Shown: positions 1 through 9,958, counted from the stretch's first letter. The stretch is 64,000 bases of DNA from Burkholderia mayonis (GCF_001523745.2 NZ_CP013387.1:1798001-1862000), one strand, 5' to 3'. Notes: generated from the sequence alone by a model not told the origin. Numbers and translations: made by a program.

Positions 1-1
1 G

Positions 2-1636
2 ACGCGCCTCACCGAGGATCCGGACGTCACCGTGCTGCTCCTCGAGGCGGGCGGCCCCGACTACCGGTTCGACTTCCGCACGCAGATGCCGGCGGCGCTC
101 GCGTACCCGCTGCAGGGCCGGCGCTACAACTGGGCATACGAAACCGATCCCGAGCCGCACATGGACCATCGCCGGATGGAGTGCGGACGCGGCAAGGGCC
201 TCGGCGGCTCGTCGCTGATCAACGGGATGTGCTACATCCGCGGCAACGCGCTCGACTACGACAACTGGTCGACCCACAAGGGCCTCGACGACTGGACGTA
301 CCTCGACTGCCTGCCGTACTTCAGGAAAGCCGAGACGCGCGACGTCGGCGCGAACGACTATCACGGCGGCGACGGCCCGGTGTCAGTGACGACGAGCAAG
401 CCCGGCGTGAATCCGCTCTTCGAAGCGATGGTCGAGGCCGGCGTGCAGGCCGGCTATCCGCGCACCGACGACCTCAACGGCTATCAGCAGGAAGGCTTCG
501 GGCCGATGGACCGCACGGTTACGCCGCGTGGCCGCCGTGCGTCGACCGCGCGCGGCTATCTCGACCAGGCGCGCCCGCGGCCGAATCTCGAGATCGTCAC
601 GCATGCGCTCGCCGATCGCATCCTGTTCTCCGGCAAGCGCGCGACAGGCGTCACGTTCCTGCACGGCAGCGAGCGCGTCACCGTGCATGCGCGCCGCGAA
701 GTGCTCGTCTGCAGCGGCGCGATCGCGTCGCCGCAACTGCTTCAACGCTCGGGCGTCGGCCCCGGCGAATGGCTGCGCGAACTCGACATTCCGGTCGTGC
801 TCGATCTGCCCGGCGTCGGCCGCAATCTGCAGGATCACCTGGAGATGTACATCCAGTACGAATGCAAGGAGCCCGTATCGCTGTATCCGGCGCTCAAGTA
901 TTGGAACCAGCCGAAGATCGGCCTCGAATGGATGATCAACGGCACAGGTCTCGGCGCGAGCAATCATTTCGAGGCGGGCGGATTCATCCGCACGCGCGAC
1001 GACGATCTCTGGCCGAACATTCAGTACCACTTCCTGCCCGTCGCGATCAATTACAACGGCTCGAACGCGATCGAGATGCACGGTTTCCAGGCACACGTCG
1101 GCTCGATGCGCTCGCCGAGCCGCGGTCGCGTGAAGCTGCGCTCGCGCGATCCAAATGCGCATCCGAGCATTCTGTTCAACTACATGTCGGAAGCGCTCGA
1201 CTGGCGCGAGTTCCGCGATGCGATCCGCGCGACGCGCGAGATCATGTGTCAGCCGGCGCTCGACCGCTATCGCGGCCGCGAGTTGAATCCGGGCGTCGAC
1301 CTGAAGAGCGATGACGATCTCGACACGTTCGTGCGCGCACGCGCGGAAACGGCGTTCCATCCGTCGTGCTCGTGCAAGATGGGCTTCGATAACATGGCCG
1401 TCGTCGACAACGAAGGGCGGGTGCACGGGCTCGAGGGACTGCGGGTCGTCGACGCGTCGATCATGCCGATCATCACGACCGGCAACCTGAACGCGCCGAC
1501 GATCATGATCGCCGAGAAGATCGCCGACAAGATCCGCAAGCGCAAGCCGCTCGAACGCTCGAACGCGCGGTACTACGTCGCGAATGGCGCGCCCGCGCGC
1601 GGCAACAAGCCCGCCGGAGCGCCCGCCACCGTATAA
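2..1636 (+). CDS. betA: Choline dehydrogenase (GMC oxidoreductase), 5' end cut by window edge
   Basis: Flavoprotein of the GMC family that oxidises choline to betaine aldehyde and on to glycine betaine. The reading frame is open to the window edge. The first visible residues ([17 protein letters not shown]) are the second strand of the FAD-binding Rossmann fold, so roughly 20 N-terminal residues with the GxGxxG motif lie outside. Visible family signatures are [15 protein letters not shown] near the N terminus, [16 protein letters not shown] in the middle, the active-site region [10 protein letters not shown], and the C-terminal [17 protein letters not shown]. The 544 visible residues fit the usual length of about 560. 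It belongs functionally with the choline transporter at 42-46 kb and the sarcosine oxidase operon at 16-22 kb. betB and betI are expected just left of the window (inference). No terminator was seen after the stop. Confidence 0.95.
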   Translation, partial: TRLTEDPDVTVLLLEAGGPDYRFDFRTQMPAALAYPLQGRRYNWAYETDPEPHMDHRRMECGRGKGLGGSSLINGMCYIRGNALDYDNWSTHKGLDDWTYLDCLPYFRKAETRDVGANDYHGGDGPVSVTTSKPGVNPLFEAMVEAGVQAGYPRTDDLNGYQQEGFGPMDRTVTPRGRRASTARGYLDQARPRPNLEIVTHALADRILFSGKRATGVTFLHGSERVTVHARREVLVCSGAIASPQLLQRSGVGPGEWLRELDIPVVLDLPGVGRNLQDHLEMYIQYECKEPVSLYPALKYWNQPKIGLEWMINGTGLGASNHFEAGGFIRTRDDDLWPNIQYHFLPVAINYNGSNAIEMHGFQAHVGSMRSPSRGRVKLRSRDPNAHPSILFNYMSEALDWREFRDAIRATREIMCQPALDRYRGRELNPGVDLKSDDDLDTFVRARAETAFHPSCSCKMGFDNMAVVDNEGRVHGLEGLRVVDASIMPIITTGNLNAPTIMIAEKIADKIRKRKPLERSNARYYVANGAPARGNKPAGAPATV

Positions 1637-2846
1637 ACGTCGGCGGAAACCGCGCCGGCGGTCGTCGATGCCCGAGAGCATCCGATAAGACCGTCGGCGC
1701 GCCACACGCAGCTGGCCACGCGTTCTGCCGGCCGATGCAAGCGCGCTCGACGCGCGCAATTGATCTCGCAACCGGAACCGCACGCGTTCCGGGCAATCCC
1801 TCCATCCTCTGCAGAGATTCGGTGTCGACAACGACAACAAGAACGACGGCGCGCCACTCCGCGAACACTACGTGCACCACGTCGCGCAATTTCAGTCATC
1901 GCGAGCGAAATACACCAAAGGCCCTCGTGACACGGCGCTCTCAACCGCGTCAACCGCGGGCCGCCACTCGCGGCAAATCGATTGCGCACCACCCGTTCTG
2001 CGGACCGTTTGCTTTCGGCTCATCCCTTCAAGATCGCCAAACGACACGGGATGGCTCGTACTGCTGGCAAGAACAATGACGCACGCCTTCGTGCAGCGCA
2101 GCTACCGGATGATCGTCGTGAGCTCCACCGTGATCACCGAGCATCCCCCAAACTCCGTTCGAACCGCGATTCCACGCCCGCCCTCTCGCGCGCCGCGCTC
2201 GAATCCACCCATTTTTCGCTTGCCCCAATTATCGAACTCGGCATTTACGCATGCAATGCATTCGACGCAACATTGACGCAATGGGAAAGCAACCCAACGG
2301 AACATCAATTTCAGAAAACAAGCACCGCTCGAACCCACTCCGATAAAGCAAATGCAACGTCAGGCATCGAATCAATTAAATATTCCAATCACATCATTCT
2401 TAACCCGATTTTTTCGCAAAAAGATCGCACCCCGCTTATCGCAATATCGAAATCAAGATAAGGCACAAGCCCTAACCAACTGCACGCCAGGCCACGCGCC
2501 GCAACTCATGGCAAACATCTGCCCCAACTGCGCCATCGGAATTCGACCCCACCGAAACAAATGACCCGAACAAATTAACCATCATTGAAATTACATCTAT
2601 TTTAATTTCGACATATTCAACATGGAATTATTTTTATAAATCTCCGTAATTTTATTGTAAGATAAGCGCAAGGCACCTTACAGAAAGCCCAACAAGATGC
2701 CTCCCGCATTTAGGCGGACGAGCCGTTTTTCGATCTGGTTCCGACGGAATACACCCTCCCTCGGCCCGGTGACTCGACGGCGCCATGAAATGCCGTATCC
2801 GATCTCAGTTATTTAGGATCACTTTCCAACGTAATTCAGGACGATC
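1637..2846. other. Long non-coding stretch, AT-rich in its second half
   Basis: No credible gene. The open frames here lack family motifs, ribosome sites and Burkholderia-like codon use. The first 500 bases are ordinary GC-rich DNA. From about 2200 to 2690 the base composition drops sharply, with A/T-rich stretches between about 2560 and 2690 just before the giant BKACE gene. It probably holds that gene's promoter and perhaps a binding region for an H-NS-like silencer (inference). Confidence 0.5.
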
Positions 2847-5800
2847 ATGGTCAAGACCTTCTACATCACCGCAGCCCCCGTCGGCGCTGTCCCGAAGTTC
2901 CTCGATCCGCTGGAGCCGAAGTTCATCCCGGATGTCCTGCTCGGGCTGCTGCCCGCCGACATGCGCGAAGCGACGACCAACGCGCTCGCGGCAAACGGAT
3001 GGGAGGCCATACCCGCAGGCGGTATCGTGCGCGAATACGGCTTCGACGCACCGATCGACCTGGCCGGATATGACGGCGCACGCGAAGCGGCGTCCGTGCC
3101 GGATGCGCTGCGCCAGAGCGGCTGGGCGCCGAACGGCGCCGTATGGCACCGCACGTCGATTTCACATTCCCTCGCTCAACCGCCGCTGATCACGCGCACC
3201 ACGCTCGAACGCCTGTCGTCGATCGAGCTGGTCCGGCAGATCGTCCTGCAGCTCACGACATTCGGCTGGACCGCGACCGACGACGGGCATCTAACCTGGA
3301 CCCACGATCGAATCCACACTTATCTGTCGCCGGATTTCGTCGAGCGAATTCGCGCCGACAACGCGGCCGTGCTCGATTCGCTGTTCGAAAACGGCTGGCA
3401 GACGTGCGGCGCCGGCTATTGGCAACCGGGCAAGGCGCGTTCGCCTTATCTGCCGATCACGGCGGACGGCATCGTCGAGGCTTCGCGCGAAGCCCTCCGC
3501 GAAGGCGCGGCGGCAGTCCACTTGCACACGCGCGCAACCGACGATCAGGCGACACTCGCCATTCCCGGGCTGAACGCTCCGATCAGCATCGGCTCACAGC
3601 GCAACCACATCGTGCTCGAAGACTATGACCACATCATGCCCGCGCTGCTCGACCTGGAGCCGTCCGCGATCCTGAATCTGTCGACGAGCGCGCGCGGCGA
3701 CCGGCGCGCGTCGCAAAGCCCGCTGCGACGTGCGCACCTGAAGCGCTACGGCCATGCGCAGCTCGCGCCCGACGTTGCGTCGTTCAGCCCCGGCCCCGTC
3801 GTATTCCAGGCGGGCGGCGGCTACGATAACCCGAACGCGTTCCTCGCCGATCAGCTCGCCCATTTCGCGGACGTCGGCGTGCGGCCCGAGATCGAAGTGT
3901 TCAACCACACGATCGTCGAGAATTCGATCACGCTCTATCAATCACCGCTCGTCAAAGCCGGTGTGCCAGTGCTGTTCATGCTCGTCGCCGCGGTCGATCA
4001 GCACCATCGCGACCCCGTCAGCGGCGACACGAGCGACGACTCGCTGATCGACGTGCCCACGCGCAAGGCGATCGCGAAGCTGCTGCAAGCGGGCACCGAC
4101 GATGCGCACGAGAAGGCCGTCGAACTCGCCGCCACGCAACTGCGCCCGACCGTCGACAAACTGCGCGACAACTTCCCGTCGTGCAAGATTTCTCTGCTGC
4201 TGCCAGGTCCGTTCCAGGCGATGCTCGTCGACGTGGCGATCGCGCTCGACCTCGACGGCATCCGCGTCGGCCTCGAAGACGCGCTGAACGTGTTCGACAC
4301 GCGCGTGCCGGGCGGCGTGCGCAAGGCGTGCGGAACGGGTGATCAGGTTCGTTGGCTGCGGCTCGAGCTCGAGCGCCGCGGCATCGGCATCGTCGATGCC
4401 GAAACGCTGCGCGACGAGCTAGGCATGTCGCGTCCCGACGTCGCGCTGTTCCGGCAAGCGGAGGCGGCGCTCGCGCACTATCCGGCCGACGAGCGTCTCG
4501 TATCGGCGGACACGATCCTCGATGCGCTGCGGCCGATCGTCGACACGTATCGCAAGATCGAGGACCGGCTCGCGACCCACCTCGCGCGCCCGGCGTCGCT
4601 GCCGACCGATCCCGCCGCGCTCGCGGAGCACGTATTCACGGCCGCGCGCAGCTTCGGCGTTACGATTCGTTCGTTCGTCGAAGAACTCGATCGCTATGAA
4701 GACCACGAATATCTGGTCGCCCGCTACATCCAGATCCCGCAGGCGTTGAATTTCGCGCGTGAGCTGCTCGTGCCGCGCGGCCATTCGATCGATGCGTACG
4801 ACCGCGCGCTCGAAGACTATGCGCGCCCCGGCAAGACCGTGACGCGCGACAACGCGAGCTACAGCGTGCGCGTCGACCAGTTCAAGCCGCTGCCGCTGCG
4901 CTGCCTCGAATATCTGGTCGGGATTCCTTGCCGATACAACAGCGACTACAGCAACGTCGTCAATCTCGGCCTGCGCCAGAGCCCGCGCTACAGCGCGACG
5001 ATGGCGCTGCTCTATCACGCGCTGCGCGAGCTCACGCTCGAGTTGCGCGACCGCTCGAACGCGTCGCACAAGGCGTGCGGCCCTGTCTGGACCGTGCTCG
5101 AGACGTCGGCGGCAGCGGGCGAGCCGCCCGTACGCCGCGACATCGCGCCGGACGATCTGCCAGCCGCGATCGACAGCGCCGACTGGGTCGTGCTGCCCAG
5201 CACGCCGACCACGAACTATCCGCTCGGCCTCAAGCTGTCGAACGGAATGGCTCAGCTATTCCACGGCTTCGTCGCGCAGATCGCCGCCGATCCGACGCTG
5301 CGCCCGCCCAAGCAGGCGCCACGCGACACGCCGCTGCGCCTGCTCGCGATCACGCATTCGGGACGCCGCGACGACGGCGAAACAGTGATCGAAGCCAGCA
5401 TGCTGCACAACCGCTTCGCGCTGAACGCGGATCCGGCCGGCAGCTACTTCAGCCAGGAATCGCAGCTGATCTACGAGCGCCTGATGCTGCCGCGCCTCGT
5501 CGACAAGCCGGCCAAGCTCGCCTACACGGACCGGCAGCTCGTGCGCCGCGACGCGGCAGGATTCCCGCTGTATCTGGACGGCTCGCGCGCACGACGCATC
5601 AAGCCCGAGCAGATCGCACGGCTGCCGTTCCTCAAGTGCTTCGCGCACAGCTCCGGGATCGCGACCGCGCAGCAACTGGACGTGCAGGCGTGCCGCGACG
5701 GCGAGCGTCTCGGCCTCACGAGCGACGAACTCCGGACGTTCTTCGATCGTGCGCTCTTCGTGTCGTTCGGCTCCGCTGCGGACATCCACCTGGACTGGCT

Positions 5801-6224
5801 CGGCACGTCGGTCGTCGACGTGACCGCCTTCAACGACGTGCGCAGCCTCGCCGGCACCACGAGCCGTCATTACGTGATTCAGCCGGGCGAACATGCGGAC
5901 GTGCTGCAGCATTGCCTCGTGCACACGCAGCCCGCCGACTATCGCTACGATCACGCGACGCCGATCTGGCAGGAAGGCCAGCAGGGCAAGATCGTCGCAC
6001 GGCTAACGGGCGTGTTCCTGCTCGACGACCACGCGCGACTCGACGACGGCCACTCGATTCGCCGCTACCTGGCCGCGAGCCCGTTGTGGCTTCGTCAGTG
6101 GATCGCGCGATTCCACGACGCGCCCGCCGACACCGGCGCGCATGCGATCTTGGTCGAACTGCAGTCGTCGATGATCGACTACCGGGCGAGCGCGAATCAG
6201 ACGACGCGGCGAGCGCTCGCGTAA
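2847..6224 (+). CDS. Giant BKACE-type (DUF849) beta-keto acid cleavage protein with insertion and large C-terminal extension
   Basis: 1125 aa; ordinary BKACE enzymes (3-keto-5-aminohexanoate cleavage enzyme family) are about 270-310 aa. BKACEs are zinc-dependent TIM barrels that condense a beta-keto acid with acetyl-CoA, giving acetoacetate and a new CoA ester. The first barrel strand is FYITAAPVGAVPKF (residues 5-18). A segment of about 180 residues (20-200) follows, then the canonical barrel resumes: PITADGIVEA (203-212), the zinc motif HLH at 225-227, NLSTS, RPEIEVFN, and RVGLED at 473-478, which matches the R-x3-E-D of Kce (Arg226, Glu230, Asp231). The Glu at position 14 of Kce, thought to contact the substrate amine, is Val15 here, so the substrate is probably not an amino-keto acid. 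The insertion has four Gly-Trp motifs (51, 92, 140, 183). Residues from about 560 to 1125 match no family I recognise. The start is supported by AGGA at 2838-2841. The likely partner is the downstream MFS gene. Confidence 0.8.
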   Translation: MVKTFYITAAPVGAVPKFLDPLEPKFIPDVLLGLLPADMREATTNALAANGWEAIPAGGIVREYGFDAPIDLAGYDGAREAASVPDALRQSGWAPNGAVWHRTSISHSLAQPPLITRTTLERLSSIELVRQIVLQLTTFGWTATDDGHLTWTHDRIHTYLSPDFVERIRADNAAVLDSLFENGWQTCGAGYWQPGKARSPYLPITADGIVEASREALREGAAAVHLHTRATDDQATLAIPGLNAPISIGSQRNHIVLEDYDHIMPALLDLEPSAILNLSTSARGDRRASQSPLRRAHLKRYGHAQLAPDVASFSPGPVVFQAGGGYDNPNAFLADQLAHFADVGVRPEIEVFNHTIVENSITLYQSPLVKAGVPVLFMLVAAVDQHHRDPVSGDTSDDSLIDVPTRKAIAKLLQAGTDDAHEKAVELAATQLRPTVDKLRDNFPSCKISLLLPGPFQAMLVDVAIALDLDGIRVGLEDALNVFDTRVPGGVRKACGTGDQVRWLRLELERRGIGIVDAETLRDELGMSRPDVALFRQAEAALAHYPADERLVSADTILDALRPIVDTYRKIEDRLATHLARPASLPTDPAALAEHVFTAARSFGVTIRSFVEELDRYEDHEYLVARYIQIPQALNFARELLVPRGHSIDAYDRALEDYARPGKTVTRDNASYSVRVDQFKPLPLRCLEYLVGIPCRYNSDYSNVVNLGLRQSPRYSATMALLYHALRELTLELRDRSNASHKACGPVWTVLETSAAAGEPPVRRDIAPDDLPAAIDSADWVVLPSTPTTNYPLGLKLSNGMAQLFHGFVAQIAADPTLRPPKQAPRDTPLRLLAITHSGRRDDGETVIEASMLHNRFALNADPAGSYFSQESQLIYERLMLPRLVDKPAKLAYTDRQLVRRDAAGFPLYLDGSRARRIKPEQIARLPFLKCFAHSSGIATAQQLDVQACRDGERLGLTSDELRTFFDRALFVSFGSAADIHLDWLGTSVVDVTAFNDVRSLAGTTSRHYVIQPGEHADVLQHCLVHTQPADYRYDHATPIWQEGQQGKIVARLTGVFLLDDHARLDDGHSIRRYLAASPLWLRQWIARFHDAPADTGAHAILVELQSSMIDYRASANQTTRRALA

Positions 6225-6272
6225 GCGGGTCGGCGTGTCGGCTCCGAGCGCGCCGACATGCCGGTTCCCGCT
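6224..6272 (+). terminator. Imperfect hairpin directly after the giant BKACE gene
   Basis: Arm 6224-6242 (AGCGGGTCGGCGTGTCGGC) pairs with 6252-6272 across a 9-nt loop. There is a 2-nt bulge and two positions that would be G-U pairs in RNA. It begins at the last base of the stop codon. No U-tract follows, so it may be a stabilising or weak termination hairpin. Confidence 0.4.
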
Positions 6273-6606
6273 GACGCAAGGCGATGTCCGATCTCATCGT
6301 TGCGGGACGAACGCAATTGCCAGCGAGGCGCGACGACGTCCGAATGACGAAGCGCGACGGCGACGATCCGCCTCGCGCATCGAACGGGTGCGCGACGGGC
6401 GTCGCGCCCCATCTGCAACGCCCGTCACCCTGGTTTCTTCGCTACCACGCCGCATCGGCAGGCGCGCATGGGCGCCCTGCCAATGGCGCACCCGTTCCAG
6501 CCGCATGCCGCTTTCCTTCTATGGCGGCGAATAATGGTCAAGTCTACTGAAGGAGCCGCACGCGCCGCGCATCCCGCGCCGGGCCGCCTTCCGACCAGAG
6601 ACCGCC
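6273..6606. other. Non-coding spacer before MFS gene
   Basis: GC-rich, no gene with family motifs. Short overlapping frames here are shadows. It may hold a separate promoter for the transporter. Confidence 0.4.
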
Positions 6607-8043
6607 ATGCCAGCCGCCCCCGCCGCCCCTTCGAACGCCGCGCGCGCCAGCGCCGCCGCCCGCCTCGAACGATTGCCGTTTTCCGGCTATCACAAGCTCA
6701 TCTTCGTGATCATCGCGATCGCGTTCTTCTTCGATTCGGTCGACCTCGGCACGATGACCTTCGTGCTCGGCTCGATCAAGAGGGAGTTCGGCCTGTCGAC
6801 CGCGACAGCCGGCCTCGCCGCCAGTGCGAGCTTCTTCGGGATGGTGCTCGGCGCCGCAGTCGCGGGCCTCCTCGCCGACCGGTTCGGCCGGCGCCCCGTG
6901 CTCCAGTGGAGCATGGTGTTGTGGGGCGCGGCGTCGTACCTGTGCTCGACCGCACAGAGCGTCGACGCACTGATCGTCTACCGCGTGCTGCTCGGCATCG
7001 GCATGGGGATGGAGTTTCCGGTCGCGCAGACGCTGCTATCCGAGTTCGTCCCCGCCGCGAAGCGCGGCCGTTTGATCGCGCTGATGGACGGCTTCTGGCC
7101 GCTCGGCTTCATCACCGCCGGGATCGTTTCGTACTTCGTATTGCCGCTGTTCGGCTGGCGCACCGTGCTTGCGCTGCTCGCGCTTCCCGCCGTGTTCGTG
7201 CTCGTCGTGCGCCGACTCGTGCCGGAATCGCCGCGCTGGCTCGAGCATCACGGCCGGTTCGCCGAGGCCGAGCGCGTGCTCGCGCACGTCGAGACGAAAG
7301 TGATGCAGTCCGCGCGCGTCTCGAGCCTGCCGGCGCCATCGCGACTCGCGGAGCCCGTCGCCGTGCGCGGCCGAGGCGCATTCCGCGAAATCTGGAGCGC
7401 CGCTTACCGTCGCCGCACGACGATGGTATGGCTGCTGTGGTTCTTCGCGCTGCTCGGATTCTACGGCCTCACGTCGTGGCTCGGCGCACTGCTGCAGCAA
7501 GCCGGCTTCGCCGTCACGCAATCGGTGTTCTATACGGTGCTGATCTCGCTCGGCGGCATCCCCGGCTTCTTGTGCGCCGCTTGGCTCGTCGAGTGCTGGG
7601 GACGCAAGCCGACGTGCATCGCTTCGCTCGTCGGCGGAGGCGCGATGGCTTACGCATACGGCCAAAGCGCGCTGTTCGGCGGCAGCGTGACGCTGCTCGT
7701 CTGCACAGGGCTTGCAATGCAGTTCTTCCTGTTCGGGATGTGGGCGGTGCTCTATACGTACACGCCGGAGCTGTACGGCACGGGCGCGCGCGCGACGGGC
7801 TCGGGTTTCGCATCGGCAATCGGGCGGGTCGGCTCGCTGATCGGCCCGTATGCGATCGGCGTCGTGCTGCCGATCTTCGGGCAAGGCGGCGTATTCACGC
7901 TCGGTGCGCTGTCGTTCGTCGTCGCTGCGCTTACGGTCGGCGTGCTGGGTATCGAGACGAAAGGCATGGCGCTCGAGGCGCTCGCATCGCCGGATGACGC
8001 GAGCGACACCGCGCGTGATCCCGCCGGCGCGGCTGCAAACTGA
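6607..8043 (+). CDS. MFS transporter, sugar/aromatic-acid porter type
   Basis: 478-aa integral membrane protein with about 12 predicted hydrophobic segments, a proton-driven symporter by family. The first inter-helix loop carries the MFS motif A (GLLADRFGRRPVL). After helix 6 comes the PESPRWL motif and a charged central loop typical of sugar porter / aromatic acid:H+ symporter members. The hydrophilic N-terminal 30 residues are Ala/Arg rich. It lies 382 bp after the giant BKACE gene on the same strand, so it probably imports the substrate of that enzyme (inference from context only). No strong ribosome site precedes the ATG; GACCAGAGA about 8 bases upstream is the only purine-rich stretch. 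Confidence 0.88.
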   Translation: MPAAPAAPSNAARASAAARLERLPFSGYHKLIFVIIAIAFFFDSVDLGTMTFVLGSIKREFGLSTATAGLAASASFFGMVLGAAVAGLLADRFGRRPVLQWSMVLWGAASYLCSTAQSVDALIVYRVLLGIGMGMEFPVAQTLLSEFVPAAKRGRLIALMDGFWPLGFITAGIVSYFVLPLFGWRTVLALLALPAVFVLVVRRLVPESPRWLEHHGRFAEAERVLAHVETKVMQSARVSSLPAPSRLAEPVAVRGRGAFREIWSAAYRRRTTMVWLLWFFALLGFYGLTSWLGALLQQAGFAVTQSVFYTVLISLGGIPGFLCAAWLVECWGRKPTCIASLVGGGAMAYAYGQSALFGGSVTLLVCTGLAMQFFLFGMWAVLYTYTPELYGTGARATGSGFASAIGRVGSLIGPYAIGVVLPIFGQGGVFTLGALSFVVAALTVGVLGIETKGMALEALASPDDASDTARDPAGAAAN

Positions 8044-8109
8044 TCGGCGGCCGCAGTCGCGGCGAACGGCACGAACGTGGCCGCAGACCGCTACGACGTG
8101 GCGCGCTCC

Positions 8110-8370
8110 GACCCGGTTCCATGCACGTATCGCTTCCGATATTCGGCCGGCGCGACGCCCACGTGCTAGGCGAATGCGCGTCGCAGCGAGATTCGGTTCG
8201 CAGCGACACCCGCCAGCAACACGGACGGCGGAGCGCTACGCTTCGGCGTTCAGCCGGACCGCGGCTCATGGGATACGTCTCAATCTCGCGTTCCGTCGGC
8301 AGATGCTCGGCAAGATCGCGCGGGAGGCGCGCTAGCAGCGCCGCGTCCATTCGCCCCGGCAATCGCGACT
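8110..8370 (-). pseudogene. Remnant of a GlxA/AraC-family transcriptional regulator C terminus
   Basis: Read on the minus strand, one frame between about 8205 and 8115 gives NRISLRRAFA, a TAG stop, then HVGVAPAEYRKRY. This is the second helix-turn-helix end of AraC/GlxA regulators, where the stop replaces the usual Arg (consensus RRAFxRxxGVxPxxYRxRF). Upstream, in another frame, LLARLPRDLAEHLPTE resembles the start of the same DNA-binding domain. The sensory half and the first helix-turn-helix are not recognisable. At least one in-frame stop and one frame change mean it cannot be functional. It is probably an old decayed paralogue of the two intact GlxA-type regulators in this window. Confidence 0.45.
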
Positions 8371-8500
8371 CGACTCTCGCTCATTGCACGGCGAGCCGGC
8401 TGCCGTCGGAAAACGTCGGCATGCCAACTTGCATGACCGACGTGCACGGCGCGCTTCGCTTGACATGCGCCTGCCATGCGTCGTTCGTTCGCGGCTTTCG

Positions 8501-8989
8501 TCAGTCGGGCGCGCGCTCGTGCGCCCAGTTCCCTTCGACGCCGATCTCGGTCTTGACCGAGTTCGCAAGATAGCACGCCTCGTGTGCCGCGTGATGCAGC
8601 CCGTCGACGTCCTCGCGCGTGGGTCCGCGTTCGCCGCCGAACGTCACGTGCGGCTTCAGCACGACGCGCGTCATCACTTCCTTGCCCTCGGCGTTCTTTT
8701 CCATCGTGCCTTCAGCCACGTCGCGATAGCCCGTCACCACGAACTTCTTCTGCGCGGCGAGCGACAGGAACCACAGCATGTGGCAGCTCGACAATGCCGC
8801 GACGAACGCCTCTTCCGGATCGATCGCCGCCGGATCGGAAAACGGCACGCGCACCACATGCGGCGAACTCGACGCCGGCACGCGGACACCGCCGTCGAAG
8901 CGCCACTCGTGCTTCCTGCTGTAGCGATTGTCCGTGAACGCCTCGCCTTCCTGCTTCTGCCACGCCACTTCGGCCGTATAGGTCGACAT
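8501..8989 (-). CDS. OsmC/Ohr-family protein
   Basis: 162 aa, the usual size for OsmC-type peroxide-stress proteins, which use two cysteines to reduce organic hydroperoxides in the cytoplasm. The two expected cysteines are Cys69 (in AALSSCHMLWFL) and Cys139 (in HEACYLANSV). The C-terminal TEIGVEG strand fits the family. The start is fixed by a strong AAGGAG ribosome site 5 bases before the ATG. It is followed on the other side by the 2-hydroxyacid dehydrogenase on the same strand, about 36 bp upstream of it, so the two may be cotranscribed. Whether it is OsmC, Ohr or a YhfA-like member cannot be decided by eye. Confidence 0.88.
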   Translation of the reverse strand: MSTYTAEVAWQKQEGEAFTDNRYSRKHEWRFDGGVRVPASSSPHVVRVPFSDPAAIDPEEAFVAALSSCHMLWFLSLAAQKKFVVTGYRDVAEGTMEKNAEGKEVMTRVVLKPHVTFGGERGPTREDVDGLHHAAHEACYLANSVKTEIGVEGNWAHERAPD

Positions 8990-9025
8990 CGCTTCTCCTT
9001 CAGTCAGCGTTGGGATTCCTGTTCG

Positions 9026-9958
9026 TCAGATCGGCGTCAGCACCGGCTGCCCCGCGAAGTGACGCGCCGCGTTGTCGAGGAACTGCCGCACCGAACGGTC
9101 GAGCGCCTCCGGCGACCAGCCGCCCAAGTGCGGCGTCAGCACGACGTTGTCGAGACCGATCAGCGCGCTCGGCGGCTCAGGCTCGCCTTCATAGACGTCG
9201 AGCCCTGCGCCGGCAATGCGGCCCGCACGCAGTGCGTCGGCAAGCGCCGCCGTGTCGACGACGCTGCCGCGCGACACGTTGACGAGAAAACCGTGCTCAC
9301 CGAGCGCACCGAGAATGCGCGCGTCGATCAGATGCTGCGTCGCCGCGCCGCCCGGCGTCGCGATGACGAGAAAATCCGCCCAGCGCGCGAGCGCTTCGAG
9401 GTCGGCGAAATAGCGGTACGCGACGCCTTCTCGCGGCGTGCGGTTGTGATAACCGATCTCGAGGTCGAAGCCCGCCGCGCGGCGCGCGACTTTCTGGCCG
9501 ATGTTGCCGAGGCCGACGATCCCGAGCTTCTTGCCGGAAACGTTCGGCTGCATCGGCAGCGCGTCGCGCCACACGCCCGCACGGCATGCCGCATCGAGCT
9601 TCACGACGCCGCGCACCGCCGCGAGCAGCAGCGCGAACGCGTGATCGGCGACGCAGTCGTCGTTGGTGCCGGCGCCGTTGACGACGACGATCCCGCGCGA
9701 GCGCGCGCCGGCAACCGCGACGTTCTCATAGCCGGCGCCGAGCGCGCCGACGAACTCGAGGTTCGGCAGGCGTGCAATCTCGTCGGCGAGCAGACCGGTA
9801 GTGCCGTTCGTCAGCACGGCGCGCACGGCGGCGCCGCGTTCCGTCATCGCGTGGCGGCGCTCGCCGGGGTCGGGCGCGTAGATGACGTCGAATACGTCGG
9901 CAAGTTGCGCGTACGCATGATCGCGCAGCGGGATCAGCACGAGAAGCTGGGGCTTCAT
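9026..9958 (-). CDS. D-isomer-specific 2-hydroxyacid dehydrogenase (glyoxylate/hydroxypyruvate reductase-like)
   Basis: 310 aa. NAD(P)H-dependent reductase of 2-keto acids such as glyoxylate or hydroxypyruvate. The nucleotide-binding motif is KLGIVGLGNIGQKVA. The catalytic triad regions are VNVSRGSVVDTAAL (Arg), GLDVYEGEP (Glu) and TPHLGGWS (His). The open frame runs about 157 codons further upstream, but MKPQLLVLIPLRDHAY matches the normal N terminus of the family, so the ATG at 9958 is chosen; no good ribosome site confirms it. It sits upstream of the OsmC gene on the minus strand and is divergent from the HAD gene. The exact substrate is not determinable here. Confidence 0.88.
   Translation of the reverse strand: MKPQLLVLIPLRDHAYAQLADVFDVIYAPDPGERRHAMTERGAAVRAVLTNGTTGLLADEIARLPNLEFVGALGAGYENVAVAGARSRGIVVVNGAGTNDDCVADHAFALLLAAVRGVVKLDAACRAGVWRDALPMQPNVSGKKLGIVGLGNIGQKVARRAAGFDLEIGYHNRTPREGVAYRYFADLEALARWADFLVIATPGGAATQHLIDARILGALGEHGFLVNVSRGSVVDTAALADALRAGRIAGAGLDVYEGEPEPPSALIGLDNVVLTPHLGGWSPEALDRSVRQFLDNAARHFAGQPVLTPI

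Noticed and set aside
383..1840. 485-codon minus-strand frame across betA
   Set aside because: Arg/Ala-rich shadow of the choline dehydrogenase gene with no family motifs.
2861..3189. Short frames on both strands at the start of the giant BKACE gene
   Set aside because: Shadows of the confirmed long frame.
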